A stretch of 35,361 nt of DNA from a virus: positions 1 to 35,361 of IMG/VR virus record IMGVR_UViG_3300027763_000137. The stretch is one strand, 5' to 3'. Numbering within the stretch: the first letter of the stretch is position 1; each line of letters starts with the position of its first letter. Of the stretch, positions 1 through 7,203 are shown piece by piece. The notes under the pieces were generated by a model that had not been told where the DNA came from, did no database searches, and saw nothing but the letters and a program-made list of their open reading frames with translations. A program made the position numbers and the translations under genes.

Positions 1-8
1 AGGGACAT
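1..8 (-). CDS. Start of a gene running out of the window (two codons seen)
   Basis: On the minus strand an ATG at 8..6 follows the TAA stop of the 47-aa gene after 9 nt. AGAGG lies 5 nt before the ATG, a good ribosome site. Only ATG TCC CT is inside the window, so no product can be given. If position 1 were joined directly to position 35361, this frame would stop after 11 codons. The gene therefore either continues into sequence not shown or is not the true start. Confidence 0.35.
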
Positions 9-17
9 GATGACCTC

Positions 18-161
18 TTAGCGCCGTTGGCGCTGTTGTTGGTTGATGCGCTCGGCACTCTCACGCGCAATCTTGCGCGCCTGTTCCGAGGTGAGAGAGG
101 GGGAGGATTGTTTGATCTTTTCCGCGACCTTGTCGACGGTGTTGGTCTTGATCTCAGACAC
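18..161 (-). CDS. Small charged hypothetical protein (47 aa)
   Basis: The product is a 47-residue lysine-, glutamate- and glutamine-rich peptide that should be largely helical. Its C-terminus is very basic and glutamine-rich (QQQRQRR). I start it at the GTG in GTGTCTGA, where it overlaps the stop of the upstream 145-aa gene by 8 nt, so the two are probably translationally coupled. A longer frame upstream only shadows the 145-aa gene. It lies downstream of the capsid gene in the late operon, so a virion accessory role is possible, but I recognise no family. Confidence 0.6.
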   Translation of the reverse strand: MSEIKTNTVDKVAEKIKQSSPSLTSEQARKIARESAERINQQQRQRR

Positions 162-591
162 GGGCGCCACCCTTCGCAGAGACAGCGCGGACCATTTGCG
201 TGATGGTGTTGGCGACGTCAGCCGACTGATTCTTTTCCATCTGTGCCTCTGCCTGCCGACGAGACTCAACAGACTTGGCAATGAAGACAGCCCGCGATTC
301 GTTCCACTTTTTGAGCATGTGCTCGGGGTGTTCTCGCTTGATGACGTCCTCTTCAAACGACGCAAACTCATCTCCACCCGGCATGACCTCGCCAGGCGCA
401 AACTTCCAATCTCCGACGGACTCAATCAGAAAGACCGGCATCTGTTTTCCGTCGACGTCGATGCGCTTTGACAGCACACGCGCCAACGCTTGACGTTGCG
501 ACGTTGCCTCGCCTTCGCGAGTGACGCCACCGTCGGGAAACTCGACGGTGTGCGGGTCTTTGATTGAGCGTAGTTTGATGGTTCGTTTCAC
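154..591 (-). CDS. Hypothetical late protein downstream of the capsid gene (145 aa)
   Basis: GTG start at 591 with GAGG 9 nt upstream. The N-terminal 60 residues look beta-rich and contain a VEFPDGG stretch. The C-terminal half is charged, helical and rich in E, K, R and Q (about residues 75-130). I recognise no family. It is the first gene after the strong terminator hairpin at 620-645 that follows the capsid gene. It is probably expressed by read-through, hence at a lower level than the capsid. No promoter is visible between the hairpin and this start. It is coupled to the 47-aa gene by an 8-nt overlap. Confidence 0.65.
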   Translation of the reverse strand: MKRTIKLRSIKDPHTVEFPDGGVTREGEATSQRQALARVLSKRIDVDGKQMPVFLIESVGDWKFAPGEVMPGGDEFASFEEDVIKREHPEHMLKKWNESRAVFIAKSVESRRQAEAQMEKNQSADVANTITQMVRAVSAKGGARV

Positions 592-619
592 GTCGGCGCC
601 TCATGGGAGGGAAAGGAAA

Positions 620-645
620 AGCACGGGCCCACTCGGGCCCGTGCT
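620..645 (-). terminator. Intrinsic terminator after the major capsid gene
   Basis: Perfect 11-bp inverted repeat AGCACGGGCCC / GGGCCCGTGCT with a 4-nt loop. On the minus strand it is followed by TTTTCC TTTCC. It lies 11 nt past the capsid stop codon. Since late genes continue beyond it without a visible promoter, it may act as an attenuator that keeps capsid mRNA in excess. Confidence 0.85.
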
Positions 646-656
646 AGCGGTCAGAC

Positions 657-1649
657 TCAGGTCTTCTCGTAAATGATCTTCACGCCATGCTCATCGGTGT
701 GCTCGGCAAGGGCGTAGCACCAACGACCAACGGCCAGCAGGCTGTCGTCGGCGAGGTCGTACTGGAATCCAAGCGAAGGCTCGTAGCGCTCGGTCATCTC
801 GGCAAAGCCGCGCACGCTACCTGGAGCGCCAGTCTCGCCACGGCCAGCGACGATGAGAGCGGCGACACGGTCGACGCCAGCGTTGGCAGTGGCCATCGCG
901 TTCTTGTTCGCCGCGTAGATCGGGATGCCGCAGAAGCCACCACGGAAACCGTTGCGGCTCACGTCAGGGCGCTGATTGAAGAAGGACAGGTCGGCAGCGC
1001 CGTTGCCGGTGAAGACCGACGACAAAGCAGCGCCGGAGCCCGACGACGCGAGGGTGCGCAAGTCGCCGACTCCGATCTCTTCAAGCACAAAGACGAGGTC
1101 TTCGCTGGAGGGATTGTTGTCCAACAGCTTGACTATGGCGTCCAACAGGGTCGCAAACGACAGCGACGTGTTGGTCGTACCAGCCGACTCCGACAGGCCG
1201 GAGAACAACGCGAGAGCGTCGGTCTCAGCGCGCAAGTAGTGCGACTCAAGGATCTCGGTCATGGCGTCACGGACCAAAGGCAGAGCGCCAGCGCCGTTGC
1301 CTTGGATGGCGTCGATGACCTGTGAACGAGCAACGCCGGGAAGCGCCAGTTCAATGGCGTCGGCAGTCAACTGAATGCCCTGAACCTTCGTTGACGGCGT
1401 GATCGAAATGTTGGCGACGACGCCAAGGGTTGCGGGGTTGCTGAACGCGGTGGCTTCCGTGTCGTCGACGGCAGCGGCAATCGCGGACTTCTTCCGGATC
1501 TTGCGGACCTTGCTGCTACGGCCAGAGATGTCGGCCATGTTCAGGAACGGCAACAGAACAAATTTGCCGCGCAATGGGTCAAGCGCGATCTGCGACATGA
1601 CCTCAGTAAGGAGCCAGTTGGCGACGGTAGTGGACGTGGAGACTGCCAT
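657..1649 (-). CDS. Major capsid protein (probable)
   Basis: This 330-aa protein has the size and texture of a phage major capsid protein. An N-terminal helix (TSTTVANWLLTEVM) is followed by a short basic stretch (KVRKIRKK) and alternating beta and helical segments. The C-terminal part has the layout common in HK97-fold capsids: GIPIYAANKN, VAALIVAGRG, then FAEMTERYEPS. Start ATG at 1649 with AAGGA 8 nt upstream. A coiled-coil scaffold-like gene lies immediately upstream and a strong terminator follows, the usual pair for an abundant shell protein. I assign it by pattern, not by a named family match. Its place after the tail genes is unusual (see findings). Confidence 0.8.
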   Translation of the reverse strand: MAVSTSTTVANWLLTEVMSQIALDPLRGKFVLLPFLNMADISGRSSKVRKIRKKSAIAAAVDDTEATAFSNPATLGVVANISITPSTKVQGIQLTADAIELALPGVARSQVIDAIQGNGAGALPLVRDAMTEILESHYLRAETDALALFSGLSESAGTTNTSLSFATLLDAIVKLLDNNPSSEDLVFVLEEIGVGDLRTLASSGSGAALSSVFTGNGAADLSFFNQRPDVSRNGFRGGFCGIPIYAANKNAMATANAGVDRVAALIVAGRGETGAPGSVRGFAEMTERYEPSLGFQYDLADDSLLAVGRWCYALAEHTDEHGVKIIYEKT

Positions 1650-1685
1650 TGATTCGATCCTTGTGCGGCGCTCAGCCGCGTTGGG

Positions 1686-2240
1686 TTATTGCGCCTTCGC
1701 TCGGGCAAATCGCCCAATGCCAAGGGAAGCGCTCGACGACGAGCGACCGGACATCTTAGATGCGAGCCACGACGACCAGCCCTGTGGATCGCGTGCCTTC
1801 GCCTCAGCGGCTTTCTTGCCAGTCACATCAGCCAGCGCCTCATCAAAGTCGACGACGCTGACAGCGGGTGGCGCACCCATCGAAGGAGGTTGCCCAACGG
1901 TCTTGAGCGGCGCCGTCGACGTCGAGCGAAACGCCGCAAGGATCTCGCGCTTGGCGTCGATGTCGCCTTGCTTGCTGTAGATGGCACGCACCGCCTCGGG
2001 CAACGCCGCAGCCTCAGCGTCGAGCCGCTTGGACTCGGCTTCTTCATGGGCACGCCAACGATTGGCGAGGGGCTTGTAGGCTTCGATCTCCGTCAACCGA
2101 AGAGCCATCTCAGCCTTGAGCGCCGCAAGTTCTCTTGCTTCAGGCGAAGGCCCAACGACGACAGGCGCAACAGCAACAGGCTCGGGAGAGGGTGCGGCGT
2201 CCATGGTTGGCGCGCCGTCAAGGGCGGATGAGGTGGTCAT
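1686..2240 (-). CDS. Capsid scaffold-like protein (184 aa)
   Basis: The N-terminus is rich in alanine, proline and valine and looks disordered (about residues 1-35). A long charged coiled-coil-like region follows (PEARELAALKAEMALRLTEIEAYKP and on to about residue 110). The tail is polar and basic, ending GRFARAKAQ. Acidic/helical body plus basic C-terminus directly before a capsid gene is the normal pattern of a phage scaffolding protein. I use the ATG at 2240. A TTG at 2276 would add 12 residues. No Shine-Dalgarno site is visible before the ATG; instead a -10-like hexamer sits close to it. A protease is less likely because I see no Ser/His catalytic motif. Confidence 0.65.
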   Translation of the reverse strand: MTTSSALDGAPTMDAAPSPEPVAVAPVVVGPSPEARELAALKAEMALRLTEIEAYKPLANRWRAHEEAESKRLDAEAAALPEAVRAIYSKQGDIDAKREILAAFRSTSTAPLKTVGQPPSMGAPPAVSVVDFDEALADVTGKKAAEAKARDPQGWSSWLASKMSGRSSSSASLGIGRFARAKAQ

Positions 2241-2247
2241 GTCAAGG

Positions 2248-2276
2248 ACTTTATCATTATGTAAGCGCTTATGCAA
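2248..2276 (-). promoter_or_regulatory. Candidate promoter for scaffold/capsid genes
   Basis: Minus-strand TTGCAT (2276-2271), 17-bp spacer, TAAAGT (2253-2248), ending 7 nt before the ATG at 2240. The spacer contains AAGCGCTT, a perfect 8-bp palindrome. If real, transcription would begin at or next to the start codon. The hexamers are only moderate matches. Confidence 0.35.
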
Positions 2277-2282
2277 GCAACG

Positions 2283-2299
2283 CTAGAACGGCGTTCTAG
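2283..2299. repeat. 17-bp palindrome over a stop codon
   Basis: CTAGAACGGCGTTCTAG is a perfect inverted repeat around one central base. It covers the TAG stop of the 214-aa gene and sits just upstream of the candidate scaffold/capsid promoter. No T-run follows on either strand, so an operator is more likely than a terminator. Confidence 0.5.
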
Positions 2300-2940
2300 T
2301 GCGACGTCCGTTGAGTCTGAGACAGGGTGACGGAGAGGATTCGCATGCCGTTTGGTGCCGCTGTAGTGAGTCGGATTTCTGCGATTGGTGTCTGCACGAC
2401 GGCAGGCGACAAGGGGACGACGACAGCAGACGTCAAGATGTTGATTCCCGCCGCTGCTACCGATCGCGTGACGACGGTCGGTCCGTCATCGGTGCGCACC
2501 GTTACCTCAATCGTCGACGTACCAGCGCCAGTGCGTTCCATTACCACCTGCAACAGACCACGCGAGTAGGGCGCCAGTGGGCTGTCTGCAAAAGGACGCA
2601 CATACAGACGCAACGGGACTAAATAGCGTTGGTCGATCGTCGTCAACTCGACGAGAAACTTGGGATCGCCTGCAATGTTTGCTGTTGCCGGGAGATACTC
2701 ACACGACAGCAACGCGTGCCTATGCGCATCGCCCCATGGTGGCCCACTACGATCGACGCCTAGCCGCCCTTGCGGGTTGACCGCAGTGAGACCCGCATCA
2801 ACGGGAGAGTCACCACTGGCGAGCTCGTAGAGCGCCAGGGCACGGCCCGCGATTGATTGCGCCAGCTTGCGCGAGTTGGCCGGGGCCAGCGTTCGGCATT
2901 CGGCATCGGTCAAAGGCTCAGAAGAGATAATACGTTGCAT
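2296..2940 (-). CDS. Hypothetical virion protein (214 aa)
   Basis: ATG at 2940, 6 nt after the stop of the 418-aa gene. Residues 1-45 are helical (LAQSIAGRALALYELASG). The remainder is beta-rich with alternating V, T and R segments and no membrane segment or signal peptide. It closes the tail-tip block and precedes the scaffold/capsid pair. The beta-rich second half would suit a tail-tip or decoration role, but I recognise no family. The stop codon lies in a 17-bp palindrome. Confidence 0.7.
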   Translation of the reverse strand: MQRIISSEPLTDAECRTLAPANSRKLAQSIAGRALALYELASGDSPVDAGLTAVNPQGRLGVDRSGPPWGDAHRHALLSCEYLPATANIAGDPKFLVELTTIDQRYLVPLRLYVRPFADSPLAPYSRGLLQVVMERTGAGTSTIEVTVRTDDGPTVVTRSVAAAGINILTSAVVVPLSPAVVQTPIAEIRLTTAAPNGMRILSVTLSQTQRTSH

Positions 2941-2946
2941 GTGACC

Positions 2947-4203
2947 TCATGGATCAAAAGCGGCAGACCAGCCCACTAGGTAAATCTCGTCGGAGAATGG
3001 ACCGGGCGCATTGTGGCTTGCTTGCAGACTCAGTGTTTGCGCTTGTCCTGACGTGTAGTTGCCGTCCACGATGTCGACGTAGCCGAATTCAGTTGTGGGA
3101 ATCATGGTGACGGCGACAACCGATGATGAGCCAGCAGCCGTCGACGTGTTGAAGCGCCAATTGGTTGCAACCCCTGCCTTTTGCCAAACGATAACGCGAC
3201 ACTTGAGCGGATTGGTTGCAAATAGAAAATCAGGAAACTGCAACCGCACTTGGCTAATCGTCGTCGTCGCAAACTCAGCCGTCGGATAGCGAGCAAAGCC
3301 AGCGACGCCAGGCGCTACCTTGTCGGTGCCGTCGGCGTTGACGCATGACGTGCTCCACGATCCCATCGGCATAGCCAACGACGGAGCGGGCGCCGTGTTG
3401 TTGTCGACCGTCGTCGGCATCGTCCTGGCGTTGTGGCCTGGTACTGGTGCGCCCGTGACGTACTCCCACAGCGCGTTCATGCCGCGATTGAGTCTCGTCA
3501 AGACGTAGCCATCCATCGGGCCGTCAACTTCCACTTGCACGTCGTCGAACGTCAGCAGCGACGACGAAAGCGTTGACGGGACAGGGTAGATGTTGACTTG
3601 TGCCGTGCCTGACGTCGACAACGGAGAGAAGCCATTGTTGGGATCGCGGAAGGCGCGACCCTTGCGGTAGACGCGGACGCCTCGGATTCTCTCTGGATTG
3701 CTTGCCGTGATCGGAAGCGTGGCTCTTATCAGTAGCACTTGCCAGCCGGGGGCCAGTGGCAGAATCACGTTGTGCGTTTCTTCCACCCCCTCGTTGTCTA
3801 ACTCGCCAGCCTGCAACAGAGCCCACGCAAACGAGCGGACCTCGACAGAGTACGAACGAACCGTTCCGTTCCTGACAATGTCGGCTTGCACTGCATAGTC
3901 ATCGGATGCCGAACTACTTGGCGGAACGTAAATTGGCGCAGCCCAGACGTAGTATTCCTTGAGCAACGTCGACGTCAGATCGATATCACACGCCGTCGAG
4001 ACAGGCGGCAGCATCATCGGACAACCACGCACGCCGCCAGTGTGGTTAATTGTGTCTACCTCAGCGTTGAGCCCGGTCATCTTGTCCGATGCAAGCGCCG
4101 CGTCTCCGACGGCGTTTCTCAGCCATCGGTGAAAGATGCTCGCATCGCGTGCGACGTCACGGGGTGGACTGCCAAGCGGTGTGAGGTTCTTGATGCGAGC
4201 CAT
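2947..4203 (-). CDS. Tail-associated structural protein (418 aa)
   Basis: The ATG at 4203 (MARIKNLTP) is chosen because it lies directly after the TGA of the tail-tip gene (TGATATGG). The longer frame to 4296 would run inside that gene. The protein is rich in beta-strand-like V/T/S segments. It contains a helical LTRLNRGMNALWEYVTG segment in the middle and hydrophobic strands to the C-terminus (EIYLVGWSAAFDP). There is no transmembrane segment. Its place after the tail-tip protein suggests a tail-tip accessory or receptor-binding role. The family is not recognised. Confidence 0.72.
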   Translation of the reverse strand: MARIKNLTPLGSPPRDVARDASIFHRWLRNAVGDAALASDKMTGLNAEVDTINHTGGVRGCPMMLPPVSTACDIDLTSTLLKEYYVWAAPIYVPPSSSASDDYAVQADIVRNGTVRSYSVEVRSFAWALLQAGELDNEGVEETHNVILPLAPGWQVLLIRATLPITASNPERIRGVRVYRKGRAFRDPNNGFSPLSTSGTAQVNIYPVPSTLSSSLLTFDDVQVEVDGPMDGYVLTRLNRGMNALWEYVTGAPVPGHNARTMPTTVDNNTAPAPSLAMPMGSWSTSCVNADGTDKVAPGVAGFARYPTAEFATTTISQVRLQFPDFLFATNPLKCRVIVWQKAGVATNWRFNTSTAAGSSSVVAVTMIPTTEFGYVDIVDGNYTSGQAQTLSLQASHNAPGPFSDEIYLVGWSAAFDP

Positions 4204-4204
4204 A

Positions 4205-6382
4205 TCAGCGCCACCGTGGATTGAAGGTCTGGCCAGTGCCAACCACCGTGCCGGGTGCATCGGCAAGCGGTGCCATTTCGGAGAGAGCGTAGCCACTCAC
4301 GGTTGAAGTGTTTGGCGACAGCGTGTGATCGACGACGACGTAGTCGATGCCTGCCTGAATCACGAACGTAGGAGCCGACGCCAGCGTGATCGTCGTCGTC
4401 GTCAGGTTGGCTATCTCGATCTTCTCGTAGAGCCCAGCAGACACGTCGTAGACACGCACATACAGGCCGATGCCGAAGTCATCGCCAGGCAACGCCGTGC
4501 GGACCTCGGGGCCAGTCGTCGACAGCGTCAAGACCGCGCCAACAGCTGACGCGATGACAGCAGCGGGGCACACATGCACCAACGGTTCAAGCAACTGAAG
4601 CGTGAGACCGACGACGCCACGGTCGTAGTCGGGACGACGAGAGATGACGCGGGCATACATGCCAGAGATGGTGCCGCCGGCCATGTTTGGCGCGTTGAAT
4701 CCATCAGGCAGGCCGGACCCGATTTGTGTCACGTCGCCAAGGCGCAACGACAGCAGGTCAAGCGTCACTGTGATCGATACTTCGATCCTCGCCAGCGGGC
4801 CTTCACCGCCGACAATGTCATACGCAAGATTCTGAATGTCGCCAATCGGTGCCGACGACGGGTGCGCCCATGGGTCGTCGCGTACCAAACGCGCAGCATC
4901 CTGAGAGCCGACCGACGGTAGCGCAATCTCTCGTCGACGTGGTGACCTTGGGTATCGCTTGAGGTTGTCGACGTCGATGAGGTTGACGGTTGCACGGGTC
5001 TCCTTTGCTACCGGGCTGTAGTCGCACTCGATCGTTGCCAGTGGCGTGATGACCGATTCGTTGGCGACGACATCGATCCCGCTATCGGGAACCAGATTCG
5101 CTTTGCCAATGATGACCGACGTCGTCGACCGGGGGTTGCTGATTGAGATGGCCTTTAGTTGTCCGTCAGACGTGACGACGACGGCACTACTTGAAAGCAT
5201 GCACCATTCTTGGATCAAGTCGCCGACGGGCTTTTCGTCGTCAATGACGATGGTGTGTGGCGCCGTGGTGCGCGCAATGAATGACGCCGTGTCAACGTCG
5301 GCAGCGTCAAGGCCAGCACCCAAGCGCCAGCCAAAGTCAAACGTGTTGGCAGGCGCAACGCCAGCTAAGACGTCGAGACCCACGCCAGATCCGTACTTTG
5401 ACAGCAGAGCCCAGACGAGAGGATATGCGCTTGCACCACTGGAGACACCGATCTGTCGCACTGACTCAGCGCGTATCGGTGACGGCAAGCCAAACCGTTG
5501 TTGGTACCTCTCACGCGAAATGGTGATTGAGGTCGCGCCAACAGAAAGGAGCTCCCTAACTTGCCCCGTCGACAGCACAACGTAGGCAGGCGTGGTGCCG
5601 ACCGCGAACGCTGTAGCGTCGTCGACAGGCAGCGTTATTGACGACGCCGCAACGGTTGGCGTTTCCGTGATGTTGGCTTCTCTCAAGCCAACACCGACAG
5701 CGCGCTCCATATATTCTTGCATGACACCAGCGCAACGAATTGACCACGCGTATGCGCCTTGATAGCGCGGTGGTTCGTCGATAATCAGCGTCGACAGAAT
5801 CTGTTGAGACAGCGCGACACCCTGGTCAACCGTCCATGCGTAGAGCCATGCACGACGCCCCTCCCATGATGGGACGTAGCGGTAGACCGGGTCGCCGTCG
5901 GATGCAGTGCCAAACAGCGCAACAGCCGTGGTGCCAAGGTAGCCGCGAGTGCAGCCAGTCAACGTCGTCGCAGATGCGACCACGCCAACCAGAATGGACT
6001 CAGCGCCGATATAGATGGTATCGCCAGCGACCATGCCAGCCGTCGACGTCATCACAATCGTAGTGGCGCCAGCGGCAAAGCCAGCCGTTATAAATGCAGA
6101 CCGTCGACGATTGACCGACAGGATTTGATCTAGCGAGCCGTCGTCGTTGCCGATCAAATCAAAGTCAACAGTAGCCGACACCTCTCGACGAATCTCAAGG
6201 TCTAGTTTGCTTTCGCCTTCCTTGACGGTCTTGACCGCAACGACTTGCGCCCTGTTGGTGAGGATCGCGAACGTCGACGGTATGGGCCGCTCGACAAACA
6301 CATATGGCGCGCCATCGACGACGAGACCGAGGATCAGATCGATGTGCTTGCCGCGTTGTGCAAGGTCGTCATACAGCGTCAT
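4205..6382 (-). CDS. Tail tip / baseplate hub-like protein (725 aa)
   Basis: Largest tail gene after the tape measure and in the position of a tail-tip attachment (hub) protein. Two stretches follow a pattern common in phage tail proteins, a short strand pair ending in GCTRGYLGTTAVALF (about residues 145-160) and a related VDDATAF...ISRERYQQRFG (about 255-300). The central region has LVWALLSKYGSGVGLD and DFGWRLGAGLD. The part after about residue 420 is beta-rich and resembles hub beta domains. The ATG at 6382 overlaps the upstream stop by 1 nt (TGATG). Assignment rests on size, position and texture, not on a catalytic motif. Confidence 0.7.
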   Translation of the reverse strand: MTLYDDLAQRGKHIDLILGLVVDGAPYVFVERPIPSTFAILTNRAQVVAVKTVKEGESKLDLEIRREVSATVDFDLIGNDDGSLDQILSVNRRRSAFITAGFAAGATTIVMTSTAGMVAGDTIYIGAESILVGVVASATTLTGCTRGYLGTTAVALFGTASDGDPVYRYVPSWEGRRAWLYAWTVDQGVALSQQILSTLIIDEPPRYQGAYAWSIRCAGVMQEYMERAVGVGLREANITETPTVAASSITLPVDDATAFAVGTTPAYVVLSTGQVRELLSVGATSITISRERYQQRFGLPSPIRAESVRQIGVSSGASAYPLVWALLSKYGSGVGLDVLAGVAPANTFDFGWRLGAGLDAADVDTASFIARTTAPHTIVIDDEKPVGDLIQEWCMLSSSAVVVTSDGQLKAISISNPRSTTSVIIGKANLVPDSGIDVVANESVITPLATIECDYSPVAKETRATVNLIDVDNLKRYPRSPRRREIALPSVGSQDAARLVRDDPWAHPSSAPIGDIQNLAYDIVGGEGPLARIEVSITVTLDLLSLRLGDVTQIGSGLPDGFNAPNMAGGTISGMYARVISRRPDYDRGVVGLTLQLLEPLVHVCPAAVIASAVGAVLTLSTTGPEVRTALPGDDFGIGLYVRVYDVSAGLYEKIEIANLTTTTITLASAPTFVIQAGIDYVVVDHTLSPNTSTVSGYALSEMAPLADAPGTVVGTGQTFNPRWR

Positions 6383-7203
6383 CAGACCACCTCAGCGTGC
6401 ATGATGAGGTCAAGAGAGTAGAGAGGCACGCCAGCGCCGATGGCTTGCGGCTCGTAGGTCGTCAGTGCGTCTTCACTGAAATGCACCACGTCAACGAGCG
6501 TCGACGATGTGCGAGCCGCAAGCACGGTGCCCGACGAGATCGAGACGTCGTGCATTTCAAGAGAAGCGCCAGCGCCGAATCGTTCGATAAAGCCTTCGAG
6601 GGTGTCCGACGCAAACGCCAGTGCATCGACGACAAACGTGCGCGACAGGTGAACGAACCCAAGCGACACACGCCAGGACTGCATACGGTCGCTCCTAGAC
6701 ACGCCAGAGACGCGCCCGCTCGCCGCACGGGTGACACTGGCGACCCGCTCGCTAAACGGTTCCAGAATCGCGTATGCGTCGTTTGAGGCCCATGCCGCAG
6801 CACATGACCGCGTGGAGACCTTGGGCGTTGCGTCGTTGGCAGTGCTGGCGACAAAACCGATCAGCACCATCGGGAAAGTCTGATTCCCGTCGATAAGAAT
6901 CTGGAACGTGTCTGCGCCGGCCGACCGCGTGATTGTCACCAGCGTATGGCCCGCTGTTACGTTGATGCTCTGATCAACCGTTACCGTGTACGTGTTGGCA
7001 GTGCCGTAGGCAGCAGACAACGCCGTCGCCAACACAGCGCAGAAATCAGACGCGGTGCCGTCGCCTCGGAGGTAGTAGGCGGGCGTCCCTGTCGTGCTCA
7101 GTGGCAGGTCCACGTTGACGGCAGCGCTTGCCGCTTCCTTGAATCTGATGCGTCGATTGGCGGCAGTGATGACGATGGCGCCAAGGAAGACAGGGTACGT
7201 CAT
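6382..7203 (-). CDS. Distal tail-like protein (273 aa)
   Basis: Placed between the tape measure gene and the large tail-tip gene, where distal tail proteins are encoded. It begins with beta strands (VFLGAIVITAANRRIRF), has a hydrophobic strand-rich middle, and a WRVSLGFVHLSRTFVV segment near residue 180. It overlaps the tape measure stop by 4 nt (ATGA) and the next start by 1 nt. No motif allows a firm family call; a minor tail protein is the alternative. Confidence 0.6.
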   Translation of the reverse strand: MTYPVFLGAIVITAANRRIRFKEAASAAVNVDLPLSTTGTPAYYLRGDGTASDFCAVLATALSAAYGTANTYTVTVDQSINVTAGHTLVTITRSAGADTFQILIDGNQTFPMVLIGFVASTANDATPKVSTRSCAAAWASNDAYAILEPFSERVASVTRAASGRVSGVSRSDRMQSWRVSLGFVHLSRTFVVDALAFASDTLEGFIERFGAGASLEMHDVSISSGTVLAARTSSTLVDVVHFSEDALTTYEPQAIGAGVPLYSLDLIMHAEVV

